From positions 124,001 through 188,000 of the forward strand of contig CAVQOL010000002.1 in assembly GCA_963714415.1 (NCBI GenBank): DNA of 64,000 bases, read 5' to 3'. Shown here piece by piece: positions 39,603 to 50,346 of this stretch (its first letter is position 1; every line of letters starts with the position of its first letter). Made by a program: the position numbers and the translations under genes. The notes below the pieces were generated by a model that searched no databases, was not told where the DNA came from, and was given only the letters and a program-made list of their open reading frames with translations. Origin of the DNA: JAGXRK01 sp963714415 (GTDB lineage Bacteria > Bacteroidota > Ignavibacteria > Ignavibacteriales > Ignavibacteriaceae).

Positions 39603-39766
39603 TTTCGTGGGAATTGACTTAAAAAATTAGTTATATTTTTCCATTCTTCATATTCAAGGGATATTGTCATCAGATTGATTTGCTGGAAATCTACTTATTC
39701 CGGGAGAACATTTTATTTGTATCTACTTTTTTGAAATTAATATATCACCAGCCTTTAAAAGAAAAA

Positions 39767-41995
39767 TCAGTCGTTATCACTAGGATAGTAAACGACCCAG
39801 CCATTTTTGGGAGGCAGAATAAATTTTGTATTATTTAATTTACCTGAGAATAATTGTTCATTACCATTTATAATTGCATGATAACTAAACCATTCATTTG
39901 GTACACCAACATTTATATTCCAGTACTCAGTTGGATGTCGATTAACAAATACAATTATTCCGTTGTCATAAGTTACCTTGACCTTGCCCATAAAATCGGT
40001 TTCATTGTTTATATCAGCATAATCTGGATGAATTTTTATGTATTCTGCTGCAGATAATAAAGAATCTCCGTACTCAATGCTTAAAGGCTGTGCATTTATA
40101 ATTGCCTTAGCAAGTGGTAAAACATGCGAGGTTTCGAGAACTGCTTGTTCTATTGAATGATCTATAATATTTCCCTTGGTAATTAATCCACTATTACCGT
40201 ATGCCAATTCTGTAGCAACATATGTTAACAATTCATCCCGATTCAAGCTGGCATGCTTTTTTTCACAAGATTTTTCAAGGCATTCAGCAAAAAAACTTTC
40301 ACAATGTCCTAATCCATGTAATGAAGATTTGGGTTTGATTTTTTTTACAGCAAAATCAATGAATAGAGGAGCATAATAACCATAAATATTATAGTTTGCA
40401 GTCAATAATCTTGCTTCTAGATCGTCAAAGTACCCGGCATATAGCATGAGACCCCTTCCACCCTCTCCCTGAACTGGAGCATCCATTCCATAATTTGATT
40501 TTAATATTTCTGGAAGTAAGCGATATTGCTTTAATACATACCTGAAATAACCAGCTCCATCTGCATTGTAATCATAATCAACAAAATCAGATGGATTACC
40601 AGCCGAATGAACATCTAAGTAGCTCCAGTTTGGCATGAAATCTTTTAACCGTGACGACCAGAGTTCAGCCATCGAAATTGAATAGTGCGGTTTAAATACG
40701 TGAGCAGTTTCAGGTTCGCAATTGATCCAATTAAGAACTGCTCCATCTGTATTGTCCGGCGAATTTTTGGCCTCCATAGTTGCCAAATATGAAGGTGAAT
40801 TTTTATATACGTCTGCATACTGCTCGTGCAAGGCAAAGCCATAACCAAGATTATTTACGACGTGATTTCTCAGCTCTATAAGATGTTCTCTGCTTCCTTG
40901 CCCACCAGCCTTTATACTATCACAGGTGTAAGTTTCAAAATTTGCTGGTTGACCATTTTTTAATACATCAGGTAGTTTTATGTCGTAACCATAGTATTGA
41001 TATTGTTTGATTATTACGTTAAGATCATTTACCCCTCTGTTTTTAAGACTATCCAAAAAACGATATTTATAATGAGGATTTGACCATAGTAACCAAGGGT
41101 AGGGTGGGCCATAGGATAACACAGTCCTGGAGGCTGCTTGATTTCTTAGAGCCGCTATTGGGCCAGGTAAATTTGGTAATACCTCATCAATATTTGATGA
41201 GACTGTTAAATATATTTTTTCTTTTAGAGGGTTTCGATGTCCATTGGTTTTTCTCTTGTAAGAAATATGTTGTGCATATCTTATAGAATTTTCAGAAACA
41301 AATTCAGGAACATCATACTCCCAAGGGTCTAAAGGGTATATCGTTGAAGCATTGGTAAATTCCCAATCGACGAATAAAGAAGTGTAGCTATCATCAGAAT
41401 AAAGCAAGTTAAATAATGTAAGATAAGGAACGATAATTACTCTTTTGTCATGTGCATTTTCACATCGGTCAAAATTAATCCCTGTAGATTTTATAGAATT
41501 GTTCTGAACCTCTACAGTTATTATAAGAGTTATGCCAGAAATTTGAAATTTGTAAGTGTATTCTAAATAATCATTCATATCTGCAAGATTGTAAGTCATT
41601 CTCCATTTTACTTCAATTGAATTATTTACCACTTTGGGGTCACCTAACAATGTATAACTTATGTCTGCATCCCAAGGCATTCTATTTTTTCCACTTAATG
41701 ATGCAGTTATACCACCAGCATAGCTTGGCCAAAACCAAACTCCGTTTGAAGCTTTTGCTTGAACACCATACAGAGTTCCTCCATTATTATTGAACGCTCC
41801 ATTTCTTCCTACAAAATATGAGTAAAGCGGATTTCCATTAAACAGGAAATAAAATTTTTTATCTGTATCGTCATATATTATTGTATTGGTACCAGTAGCA
41901 GTGGTTGGCATAGGTGTTGACTGGGCTCTTAATTGAAGCGAGCAAGATATTGCCATAGATATTAAAATTAATACTGACATGCTTAATGTTTTCAT
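39767..41995 (-). CDS. Large secreted protein, putative glycoside hydrolase-like
   Basis: 742 residues with a signal peptide (MKTLSMSVLILISMAISCSLQLRAQ). Residues 30-230 are beta-rich ('YGVQAKASNGVWFWPSYAGG'), and the centre has an alternating pattern with 'GFALHEQYADVY', 'WSYLDVHSAGNPSDFVDYDY', 'APVQGEGGRG' and 'LLTYVATELAYGN', suggestive of a TIM barrel with acidic residues at strand ends, followed by a beta sandwich. I do not recognise an exact family; distant likeness to GH101/DUF5696-type proteins is only an impression. No sorting domain is present. It faces away from the surface-polysaccharide genes, which makes glycan processing a reasonable guess. Confidence 0.45.
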   Translation of the reverse strand: MKTLSMSVLILISMAISCSLQLRAQSTPMPTTATGTNTIIYDDTDKKFYFLFNGNPLYSYFVGRNGAFNNNGGTLYGVQAKASNGVWFWPSYAGGITASLSGKNRMPWDADISYTLLGDPKVVNNSIEVKWRMTYNLADMNDYLEYTYKFQISGITLIITVEVQNNSIKSTGINFDRCENAHDKRVIIVPYLTLFNLLYSDDSYTSLFVDWEFTNASTIYPLDPWEYDVPEFVSENSIRYAQHISYKRKTNGHRNPLKEKIYLTVSSNIDEVLPNLPGPIAALRNQAASRTVLSYGPPYPWLLWSNPHYKYRFLDSLKNRGVNDLNVIIKQYQYYGYDIKLPDVLKNGQPANFETYTCDSIKAGGQGSREHLIELRNHVVNNLGYGFALHEQYADVYKNSPSYLATMEAKNSPDNTDGAVLNWINCEPETAHVFKPHYSISMAELWSSRLKDFMPNWSYLDVHSAGNPSDFVDYDYNADGAGYFRYVLKQYRLLPEILKSNYGMDAPVQGEGGRGLMLYAGYFDDLEARLLTANYNIYGYYAPLFIDFAVKKIKPKSSLHGLGHCESFFAECLEKSCEKKHASLNRDELLTYVATELAYGNSGLITKGNIIDHSIEQAVLETSHVLPLAKAIINAQPLSIEYGDSLLSAAEYIKIHPDYADINNETDFMGKVKVTYDNGIIVFVNRHPTEYWNINVGVPNEWFSYHAIINGNEQLFSGKLNNTKFILPPKNGWVVYYPSDND

Positions 41996-42343
41996 AATTC
42001 TGTACTTTCAATAAATCATTACTTACAATTGGAACAATTGTAACTTATAGGATAGATCATAAATCGTTACCATAAAACGTGTTATTTTACTATTAAGTTA
42101 ATAATAATAAAATCATAAAAAATGTCATTGTAACGTTTATATAAAAACATAAGATATATGTTTTTTTAAGCTTAAAAAAATAAACAAGTGATCGTAAATC
42201 CCTATAAAACGCAATAGATAAGAGGATAAAAAGTCGGTCTATGTTCTAGATGATTTTGCCAATGTTAGAACGTGATATTATTAAAATAAGAAAGGATCTG
42301 TAAAGAATATTGTTTGATTATTTATTTTGATTTTTTGAAAATA
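41996..42343. other. Non-coding interval
   Basis: 348 AT-rich bases between the end of the glycosyltransferase gene and the start of the secreted protein. I see no ORF, hairpin terminator or repeat worth naming; it should hold the promoter of the minus-strand secreted-protein gene. Confidence 0.4.
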
Positions 42344-43267
42344 TCAAGTAAAAAAAACTTTAATACCATGAATATTTCCTTTAATTAATGAATTCAGACA
42401 TGCCTTAATTCTTTCTTTGTTATTTGTATTAACGATTAATTCCTTGAGTAAGGTAAGTCCTTTTGCCAAACTCACAAGCAAAGAATAAATCAATATATAC
42501 ACCTTTATATGAAGTTTATATTTTCTGAAATATAAATATCTGTTTCTTGTGTAATAATAATAATAAAGAGGGGAATGATTTTTCCAGCTATGTCCTGCAC
42601 CGCTTTTATGGTAGATAATTGAGAGGGGAGTATAAAATATTTTAAAATGTTTTTTTACTCTATCTGAAAACTCCAAGTCCTCGAAATACATAAAAAAATC
42701 TTCACTGAATAATCCCGCTTTTTCAAAAACTTCTTTTTTTGTTATGAAACAAGAACCTTCAGCCATAGAAATTTCTCTTATCTCATTTCCAAATGTAGAT
42801 GAATCTCTCCCTTGATACGCTGCAACACCTGACCCCCTTAGTAATTTGAAATCGCCTCCGGCACAATAAATTTTGTCCTTTTCATGAGCGTAAAGAACTT
42901 TTGGTGAAATAATTCCAGCCATTGGATCTTTATATAATAATTCAAGTAATGGTGACAAAAAGTTATTTGTATAAATGATGTCATTATTTGAAATAATAAT
43001 GTAATCCGCAGAATTTTTTAAAGCATATTTTATACCTATGTTCATTCCACCTGCGTATCCCAGGTTTTTATCCGAACATAGAACTTCTATTTGTGGGTAT
43101 TTCTCTTTCAGTAATTCAATGCTGTTATCTGTTGAATTGTTATCAACTAGGACGATTTTTATTCTTGAATCGCCAATATGTAATAAAGAATAAATACATT
43201 TATCCGTATCTGTAAAATTGTTCCAATTAAGAATAATGACGTGTATATTTATTGATTTTTGATCCAA
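42344..43267 (-). CDS. Family 2 glycosyltransferase, rhamnosyltransferase-like
   Basis: 307 residues with the GT-A opening 'VIILNWNNFTDTDKCIYSLL', 'IVLVDNNSTDNSIELL', the nucleotide-sugar DxD region 'YIIISNNDI', and 'FFMYFEDLEFSDRVKKHF' with the ED dyad of the acceptor side. The C-terminal 70 residues include a hydrophobic stretch that may touch the membrane. It is the last gene of the minus-strand polysaccharide set, eight bases after the polymerase-like gene. It adds a sugar, likely a deoxyhexose, to the lipid-linked repeat unit. Confidence 0.88.
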   Translation of the reverse strand: MDQKSINIHVIILNWNNFTDTDKCIYSLLHIGDSRIKIVLVDNNSTDNSIELLKEKYPQIEVLCSDKNLGYAGGMNIGIKYALKNSADYIIISNNDIIYTNNFLSPLLELLYKDPMAGIISPKVLYAHEKDKIYCAGGDFKLLRGSGVAAYQGRDSSTFGNEIREISMAEGSCFITKKEVFEKAGLFSEDFFMYFEDLEFSDRVKKHFKIFYTPLSIIYHKSGAGHSWKNHSPLYYYYYTRNRYLYFRKYKLHIKVYILIYSLLVSLAKGLTLLKELIVNTNNKERIKACLNSLIKGNIHGIKVFFT

Positions 43268-43275
43268 TGTTTGAC

Positions 43276-44535
43276 CTAAGACAATGTTTTTAATTGATTT
43301 TTTGAAACAATTCTGCTGATTATATATAGCACAGATAAATTAAAGACGAAGTGTAACCAGCCCAGCATATTGACAAAAAAAGAAAATAAAATAACAAAAA
43401 GAAAAGCCCCGTAAAGTGTGATAGAGCTAAGACTAGGCTTTTTTCTCAGGTAATAATAACTCGAGGCAATAATTATACCCCAGATAAAAGGGATAATTCC
43501 TAAACCAAAAATACCGAAATCGCGGTACCACTCAAAAAACATAGTATATGTATTATAACCACCTGAAACTATATGAGGGAACCTTTCAATTTTCATATAT
43601 TCATTTAAAGGATGCTTGAGTTGAATTAATGAAAGTAAAGGATTAAAAGTGAAGTAACCAAATGTAAAATTGTTATATTTTTCAACGCCATTAATAAAAT
43701 TTTCGAGATTCATAGCAAAGTACATGTAAGGTTCAGTAAATACAGCGTAAGTAACACTATACTTCATTCCTGAAGTCCAATAGATCATATTAGAAATGAA
43801 CTTACTTGCTCGAAAAGTAGATATACCATAAATTATAGCGACAAGGAAACTTCCCAAAGCCAAAACATTTTTAATCTTAAGTTTGTTTGTGGCATAGAAT
43901 AAATATGCAACAAATACAACTAGCCAATAAACAATATCAAATCTATGAAGTACCATAAGGTTTAGGAAAAAAGTCAGTAATCCAATTACAAATACAGTAC
44001 TTCTTTTAACAAACGATTTTTTTTCGTAAAAAAAATAAATGGATGTAAAAAACATAATTGGTGGAAGAGCATGAGTTATAAGACCAAATCCAAATACGCC
44101 GGACCATTGACCCCTGATTTCGGGTCTGGTTGAAAAGGCAGGAATAAATCCCATAATTATGAAGCTTACTATGTAAGAGATAACGTAAAGAGAAAATGAA
44201 AACACTATTATTTTAAAAAGTAAATTCTTATCAACAATTTGATCTCTAACTATTTCTCTTATTTCTTTTATTGATTTAATATCTTTATCAACATTAAGTA
44301 CATAGACTATAAAAATCCCACCGAGAAAGGAAATGAGAGTTAACATAAGCATTAACCAACCATAATCACTCCACTCCTTTTGGAACACACTTAATTTTAG
44401 ATTTGTAATACCGATGGCAAAACTCCAGACTAGAATAAATAGTCTCGCAGGAGACAAAACATCTATCTTTCTATTCAAAAATGATAAGAGTAATAGGACA
44501 AATATCGTTAATCCAACTATCGCTGAAGTTTCCAT
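43276..44535 (-). CDS. O-antigen/oligosaccharide repeat-unit polymerase-like membrane protein (Wzy type)
   Basis: 419 residues, about 11-12 membrane helices (for example 'IVGLTIFVLLLLSFLNRK', 'ILFSFFVNMLGWLHFVFNLS'), with a long external loop around residues 260-320 ('YFAMNLENFINGVEKYNNFT'). That layout fits Wzy-type polymerases that link lipid-borne repeat units outside the inner membrane. Sequence conservation in this group is low, so the call depends on topology and on its place between flippase and glycosyltransferase, with only seven- or eight-base gaps. Confidence 0.75.
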   Translation of the reverse strand: METSAIVGLTIFVLLLLSFLNRKIDVLSPARLFILVWSFAIGITNLKLSVFQKEWSDYGWLMLMLTLISFLGGIFIVYVLNVDKDIKSIKEIREIVRDQIVDKNLLFKIIVFSFSLYVISYIVSFIIMGFIPAFSTRPEIRGQWSGVFGFGLITHALPPIMFFTSIYFFYEKKSFVKRSTVFVIGLLTFFLNLMVLHRFDIVYWLVVFVAYLFYATNKLKIKNVLALGSFLVAIIYGISTFRASKFISNMIYWTSGMKYSVTYAVFTEPYMYFAMNLENFINGVEKYNNFTFGYFTFNPLLSLIQLKHPLNEYMKIERFPHIVSGGYNTYTMFFEWYRDFGIFGLGIIPFIWGIIIASSYYYLRKKPSLSSITLYGAFLFVILFSFFVNMLGWLHFVFNLSVLYIISRIVSKNQLKTLS

Positions 44536-44542
44536 GATAAGA

Positions 44543-45984
44543 TTATTTATTGATTCTTAGGAAGTTAAAATTTGTAAAGAATAAAATTTGCTTGTCTTCA
44601 TCTGTAAAATAAAATAGCATCCCAATGATTGCGAATGTAACTAAAATAATCGGTACCCCTATATATATTTGCAAATGGCTAATATTCATTAAAAAGTATC
44701 CAAAGAATATAGTGATCAATACTAAAACTGGTGTCTGAAAATTGAAATACCACTTCTTGATCAAATTAAAAGAATAAATGGAATACACACCGTATACAAA
44801 TATGATTGAAACTAAGGAAACTATCGCCGCCCCGTTCAAACCATATTGTGGTATTAATAAATAATTAAGAGTGATATTAATTATTGTTGCTAATAATACT
44901 GTAAACATCCTAATAACTTGTCTATTAGTCGTTGTAAGAATTAAAGCGAATGCCTCAAAACTAAACCTGATGAAAACGTTGAAAGCAAAAATTTTTAAAA
45001 CCGGAATTGAAGCGGAATATTGTCCGGAACCATATATGATAGTAATTATCTCTTCTGAATAAACAAATAATATTAAAGTGATTGGCAATGATAAAAAGAA
45101 TAATAATTTATTCATCAAATATGAAATTTTAATGGCTTTTTGCCTATCCGATACGAACAGTCTGGAAAGCACCGGTAACAAAGTGAAATTTAAAATATCA
45201 GGGATCATTAAGGGCAATATTATTAACTTGAATACTGCCTGGTACATGCCAACAGATAAGTTTCCTTTCCATAATGATAATAAAATAGTATCGATTTGAA
45301 AAAACAGGTTTGCAAACAATAAATGTAATCCAAATATTAAAACTTTTCGATAAAGATCTTTCTCCTTAGAAAAATTTATTCGAAACGAAATATTTAAAAC
45401 CAGCTTCTTAATAAAATGAATTGAAAAAATTAATCCAAGTAACCTTGTTAATACAAATACTAAGGTTATAATGATGATACTACCTTTAAGGAAAGATAGA
45501 ATTACTACAGCAATTACTAAGCTAACATTGGACAACAATAAAACAATAGTTTCGTATGAAAACTTTTCTAAACCCTTTATTAAAGCAAGTGAAAAATTTG
45601 TTAGCGTTGTAAATAATATGAAAAAACTAAAAATCCAAAGAGAAAGTTTTGTTTCAAATGAATAACTTCCAATAAGACTAAAAACCCACATGATTAAGAA
45701 TGCTACGAGGGAGAAAATGATTTTGAATGAGAAAATATTTTGAAAAATATTGGCTACTTGATTTTTAGCCTTCGATATCTCAGTCGTAAGTAGAATGTCG
45801 AATCCAAAATCCGCTAATAGGATTAATAGAGTGGCCGTAGTGTGTGCGAAGGTAAATATTCCAAATGTATCAGGGCCGTATATTCTAGCAATTAACCAAA
45901 AAACAATTACATTTGCAATCAATCTTGAGGACATTGATAGTAGGGAAAAAAAGAATTTCTTTTTATAAGAGCAGATTCCGTCAT
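44543..45984 (-). CDS. Polysaccharide flippase (Wzx/RfbX type), frameshift near 45945
   Basis: The ATG at 45984 overlaps the Wzz stop (TAATG) and starts 'MTESALIKRNSFF'. One T is missing from the T7 run near 45945; with eight Ts the frame runs 'FFSLLSMSSRLIANVIV' into the long frame from 45934, giving about 480 residues. Twelve or more helices with 'WLIARIYGPDTFGIFTFA' and 'LRLSFEAFALILTTTNRQ'-like segments match the polysaccharide transport family. It would flip the lipid-linked repeat unit across the inner membrane. This break is a deletion in a homopolymer, unlike most others here. Confidence 0.87.
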
Positions 45985-47207
45985 TAAGATTTTCTTTTAA
46001 TTCCTACTTTGGATAGATCGTTCCTTAATTGCTGAGTTATGTAATTATATTTAACCGGATCAACATTCTTCATTTTTTTAATTAGTTCAATAAGAAAAAT
46101 GATAAACAATCCCAAAATAACAGATGCTGTGAAGGAAACAGCAGCGTATATAGTTCCCTTTGGTTTCGCTTTACGATCGGCAGGTGCTGCAGCATCCAAA
46201 ATTAAGACCGTAGGTGTATTCCTTACCTCCTCAATTTTTGCTTGCTCATATAAAGGTGTTACAAATTCCAAAATTGAATATTGGATTTTTATTTCCTGAT
46301 AAATTTTTAAATACTTATTAGCCAATTCTGGTGCTAATTTCAGTGGGATAATAAGTTTAACATCTTGCTGTGAATTGTCGTCTCCCTTATTCAATGATTG
46401 AATTTTATTATTTAGTTCTACTACTTCAATTTTAGCACTTTGTGTATATGGATGATCGCTTCCCAAAGATTGGAGCAAAAGATTATATTGAATTTCCTTT
46501 TTGTATAAGTCAATATAAACTTCAGACATAGACTTAAGAGTTGCTTCAATTTGTTCGGGAACAGCCGTTACGCCATACTTAATTTGAAAGTCTTTCATCC
46601 GAGTCTCAAGATTTTCAATATCCTGTTTGTTTTGGATGTATCGCTTTTCAATGAAAACTCTATTAGCATTTGCATTAGTAGAACTGAGCTTAGTACTAAT
46701 TTCATTTAATTTATTTACCATATAATTAGATATCTTAGCAGCTCTTATTGGATTTTGATCATATACAGCTATGGTAAGATTTCCCTCTTCTTGTACTTCT
46801 ATTTCTAAATTAGACATGAAATTTTTATAAATTTTTTCACTGTAAGAATCTTCCATATCATAGACTTTTTTGAGGTCAAAAGTCCTGATCACATCGTCTA
46901 TAACAGTTGAACTTTTGAGAATGGCAATATACTTATCCGTTTCTGATGTACCAGTTAATGCACTTAGACCTTTTGATGGAGAAAAGTTTTTTATTAAAGA
47001 TGATACGCCAGTTATTGCACTTAAAAAGTCTGTTTTTTCAGCTGGTAACACAGAAGCTGTAGATTTGTACCATTTGGGTGCAAGTAATGCATATGAGATT
47101 GCAGAAGAGGTTATGATCAGTGTAAAGAAAATTAAAAACCACCGATATTTTATTAAAATCGTAATTAATTCAAAAAAATTATTTTTTTCTTCTAAATTTT
47201 TATCCAC
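45984..47207 (-). CDS. Chain-length determinant protein (Wzz/GumC-type)
   Basis: 407 residues. A first membrane helix ('WFLIFFTLIITSSAISYAL') and a last one ('AAVSFTASVILGLFIIFLIE') flank a large periplasmic domain with coiled-coil helices (about 170-250, 'FIEKRYIQNKQDIENLETRM'). 'PADRKAKPKGTIYAAVSF' is the proline-rich segment before the second helix. There is no C-terminal kinase domain. It would set the polymer length together with Wzy. It starts 14 bases after the GT4 gene and is joined to the flippase by an overlapping stop and start. Confidence 0.9.
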   Translation of the reverse strand: MDKNLEEKNNFFELITILIKYRWFLIFFTLIITSSAISYALLAPKWYKSTASVLPAEKTDFLSAITGVSSLIKNFSPSKGLSALTGTSETDKYIAILKSSTVIDDVIRTFDLKKVYDMEDSYSEKIYKNFMSNLEIEVQEEGNLTIAVYDQNPIRAAKISNYMVNKLNEISTKLSSTNANANRVFIEKRYIQNKQDIENLETRMKDFQIKYGVTAVPEQIEATLKSMSEVYIDLYKKEIQYNLLLQSLGSDHPYTQSAKIEVVELNNKIQSLNKGDDNSQQDVKLIIPLKLAPELANKYLKIYQEIKIQYSILEFVTPLYEQAKIEEVRNTPTVLILDAAAPADRKAKPKGTIYAAVSFTASVILGLFIIFLIELIKKMKNVDPVKYNYITQQLRNDLSKVGIKRKS

Positions 47208-47221
47208 GAATTATCCTGTTT

Positions 47222-48424
47222 TTATAATTTATGAAATTGTTTGACCATTGAATTATAGATACTCATGATTTTATTATAATATTTATCTTTCGAGAAATTA
47301 TCCAATGCAAAGTTAATAGAATTTATTGATAGTTGATCATAAGATTCTTCATCAATTTGATCAGCGATTTGAATTAAATTTGATAATTGATTGACATTTT
47401 TTGGTTCAAAGAGATATCCAGTCTTTTCGCTTATTATTATTTCAGGAATACCACCAATATTTGAACCAATTACCGGTTTACCAAGTGAATATGACTCTAA
47501 AACTGTCATAGGATTATTTTCGTAACATTCAGAAGGAACAATTATGAAAGAAGCGTTTATAATGTATTGCTTAAGACTTTCCCAATCTTTATAACCTAAA
47601 AATTCTATATTTTCTGTTTTATTTTTCATAACATATTCGGCGAGTAGCCCATCTCCAATAATCTTTAGTTTTGCATTTTGATTTAATGCAAAGGCTTCAA
47701 TCAATGTTTCAATTCCCTTTTCTCTATCTAATCTGCCAAAATTAAGAAAGTAATTGCCCTTAGTTGTTTTTGGAATTTCATTTGTTTCATCCATAAAATT
47801 ATATATGAAGACACTATTATCGCCTATATTAGGATAAAACTCGTTAAACTTATTCAAAAAGAAGCGACTTAAAAAAATAAACTTATCAACATATTTATAA
47901 AATGGAAAAAAATAATCCCTACCATAAGCTTCTATAGCTAAGGCAGTACTCCTAATTCTTCCTTCAGGTGAACAATTATTGATTAGACACTTATAAAATT
48001 TTCCTCCTTTACAATCCTCGCAAATTTCACCTTTTCCATTTATGAATGTGAATGCTGGACATAAGTACTTGAATCCATGAATAGTAGCAACAGTGGGGAT
48101 ATTATTCTTTTTTAATACAGGTAAAATTGAAACCGAAAGCCCGCCGATAATATTATGAAAGTGAGCTATATCGGGTTTATGATCCAAAATTAATTTTTCA
48201 AGATTATTTTTTGCGTCTCTAGAATAAAATTTACCGAATGATCTACTTAAAAATTTTTTTTGTACGAAATAATTGTCAAGTTCTTCGCTAACATTTTTGT
48301 CGTCATAAAAACTAAACGCAATTACTTCATGACCATGATTCCTTAATAATTTAATTAAGTTTAAATAAACACTATCCGTTCCACTTTTTCTGTAGTGATT
48401 ATTATTAATTTGAAGAATTTTCAT
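47222..48424 (-). CDS. Family 4 glycosyltransferase
   Basis: 400 residues with a GT-B fold: N-terminal 'LQINNNHYRKSGTDSVYLNL', donor-site 'FLNFGRLDREKGIETLIEAF', 'EFLGYKDWESLKQYI' and 'VLESYSLGKPVIGSNIGGIPE' (the E-x7-E region). A cysteine-rich loop ('GEICEDCKGGKFYKCLINNC', residues 130-150) is present in one GT4 subgroup and might bind metal. It is the first gene of the minus-strand polysaccharide operon, reading away from a long AT-rich divergent region. Confidence 0.9.
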   Translation of the reverse strand: MKILQINNNHYRKSGTDSVYLNLIKLLRNHGHEVIAFSFYDDKNVSEELDNYFVQKKFLSRSFGKFYSRDAKNNLEKLILDHKPDIAHFHNIIGGLSVSILPVLKKNNIPTVATIHGFKYLCPAFTFINGKGEICEDCKGGKFYKCLINNCSPEGRIRSTALAIEAYGRDYFFPFYKYVDKFIFLSRFFLNKFNEFYPNIGDNSVFIYNFMDETNEIPKTTKGNYFLNFGRLDREKGIETLIEAFALNQNAKLKIIGDGLLAEYVMKNKTENIEFLGYKDWESLKQYIINASFIIVPSECYENNPMTVLESYSLGKPVIGSNIGGIPEIIISEKTGYLFEPKNVNQLSNLIQIADQIDEESYDQLSINSINFALDNFSKDKYYNKIMSIYNSMVKQFHKL

Positions 48425-49048
48425 TAAAATTATTTTTCTTAGGTAATTGATTAAAAATAGAAAAATTGACTAAGGATTACAACTTGAGTATTTGTATACA
48501 ACAATTGGATTTAATAAGAATAAATTAATTGATATCCAACTGTACTGAAGACGTATTAATAAAAATATTTAGGGGTTAATTACTTAGGAAAAGCAAACTA
48601 TAACTTATCTCAGTATTCAACCGCACATTACATTTTAGCTGAAAATAATTACATCTTTCTTTAGATAAATTTTTATATTTGCTAAGAATAATCTTGAAGT
48701 TCATTCCATTTTGAATTTATTGAATCAATTTAATCTAAGACCATTTTTATGAGTATTTTAAAAATTAAGATTATATTTTTAGTTCCTAAAATTTATGTTT
48801 TAAACAAAAAAATAATGTGTATCCACTTAAAGAATTTTTCGTTAATTTTTTATAGTGGAATTATCAAAGTTTTTAATTGTCTATTTAATACATCAATTTC
48901 CTATTAGTTACCAGAAGTATTAATTTATATTTTTTTAGCTCTCTTTCACCCGATCATTAGATTTAAGTTAAAATTATTTTTTTACTTGAAATCAATATAA
49001 CTCTTGTTCTCTTGCGAGAAAATAAAAGTGTTCCACTATGAATCGGAA
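48425..49048. other. AT-rich divergent intergenic region
   Basis: 624 bases, strikingly A/T rich, between the divergently transcribed polysaccharide genes. It should hold promoters for both sets. No repeats, hairpins or ORFs of note were seen; codon-like remnants appear only near its right end. Confidence 0.45.
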
Positions 49049-49177
49049 ATGAATAATATTTTTAATAATGCAATTATAATAACCGAATTGGATAAAAAAT
49101 ATTTACCTATAAAAATTGGCAAGAATTTAGAAAATCTTTATACAAATTTAATTTCACAGAGAACGAATAAGTTTTAA
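49049..49177 (+). CDS. Short ORF before the glycosyltransferase, possible gene remnant
   Basis: 42 residues (MNNIFNNAIIITELDKKYLP...), ending one base before the next ATG. The frame is open for about 18 codons before the ATG, which suggests the tail of a longer, lost gene. It shows a plausible protein-like composition, but I recognise no family. If translated, it is coupled to the glycosyltransferase. Confidence 0.3.
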   Translation: MNNIFNNAIIITELDKKYLPIKIGKNLENLYTNLISQRTNKF

Positions 49178-49178
49178 A

Positions 49179-50342
49179 ATGACTGTGGTCATTCAAATAT
49201 TGTTTCTGTTTTCGCTAATCCTGATCTTAAATTCTTATGTCTTTTATCCCTTAGTTATTAAACTCCTATCACATCTTTATCCCAAAGTTAAAGAGGATAA
49301 TTTCTCCGGAAGAATCTCACTTATAATTTCGGCTTTTAATGAGGAAAACATAATTAAAGAGAGAATTGAGAATATTGCAAATCAATCATTAGAGTTTGAT
49401 AAATTCGAATTACTGATTGGTTCTGATGGTTCAGCAGATAATACTGTGACAAATTTTAATGGAACTCTCGAAAGAATATGAATGGTTAAAAGTATTTTCA
49501 TTTGAAGACAGAAGAGGTAAGGCAGTTGTTCTTAATGATTTGGTGCACAATCTGATGGAGAAGATTTTGATTTTTTCAGATGCTAACACATTATTTGATG
49601 ATAATGCAATTAGGAACTTAATATCAAATTTTTCCAGATGAAAAAATTGGAGGCGTATGTGGTAAATTGATACTTACGGATAAATTATATAAAAAATCTG
49701 GAAGTGCAGATGAAAAAAGATACTGGCAGTATGAAACATTTATAAAAAAAGCTGAGGGTGATTGTGGAGTTTTAATTGGTGCAAATGGTGGAATTTATGC
49801 TATTCGAAAAAATTTATTTACTCTGCTACCTGAAAAATCGCCTGTAACGGATGATCTATATATTAGTCTATCAGTATTATTAAAAAATTATAAATTTATA
49901 TTTAATGAAAAAGCCTGTGCTTATGAAGAAGTAGCCCCTAAATTACTTCATGAGTTTAAAAGAAAAATTCGTTTTGGGGCAACAAATTTAGAAACCCTAA
50001 AGCAATTAAATAGTCTGCTATATTAATAGAAATGTCTTATTAGTATATGCTTTTTGGTCTCACAAACTTTCAAGATGGTTTATGCCATTTTTTTTCCTGA
50101 CACTTTTAATAAGTAACCTACTTCTTTTTGGTTTATCGGATATAATTGACTTGATACTTTTTGTACAAATTTGTTTCTATTTGATTTCTTTTATTGGTTT
50201 GCTTTTTTCGATTTTGAAAATTCGTATTCCGGTATTTTCACTTCCATTTTTCTTCATTCTAACAAATATTGCACTTTTAATTGGATTCGTTAAGTTTATT
50301 TCAAAGAAGCATAGCTCTATCTGGCAATCAACACCAAGGTAA
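49179..50342 (+). CDS. Family 2 glycosyltransferase with membrane helices (three frameshifts)
   Basis: Four frames in order (49179-49481, 49459-49641, 49667-50026, 50082-50342) make one protein of about 386 residues; each join needs the removal of one base, for example T5 to T4 at 49634 ('SNFPDEKIGGVCG'). Motifs: 'ISLIISAFNEENIIKERIEN', 'LLIGSDGSADNT', 'ILIFSDANTLFDDNAI' (DxD-like SDAN), 'TDDLYISLSVLLKNY' and 'RKIRFGATNLET' (near QxxRW). Two or three C-terminal helices. This resembles processive membrane glycosyltransferases. It reads divergently from GT4 and starts the plus-strand set. Confidence 0.8.
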
Positions 50343-50346
50343 TTAG

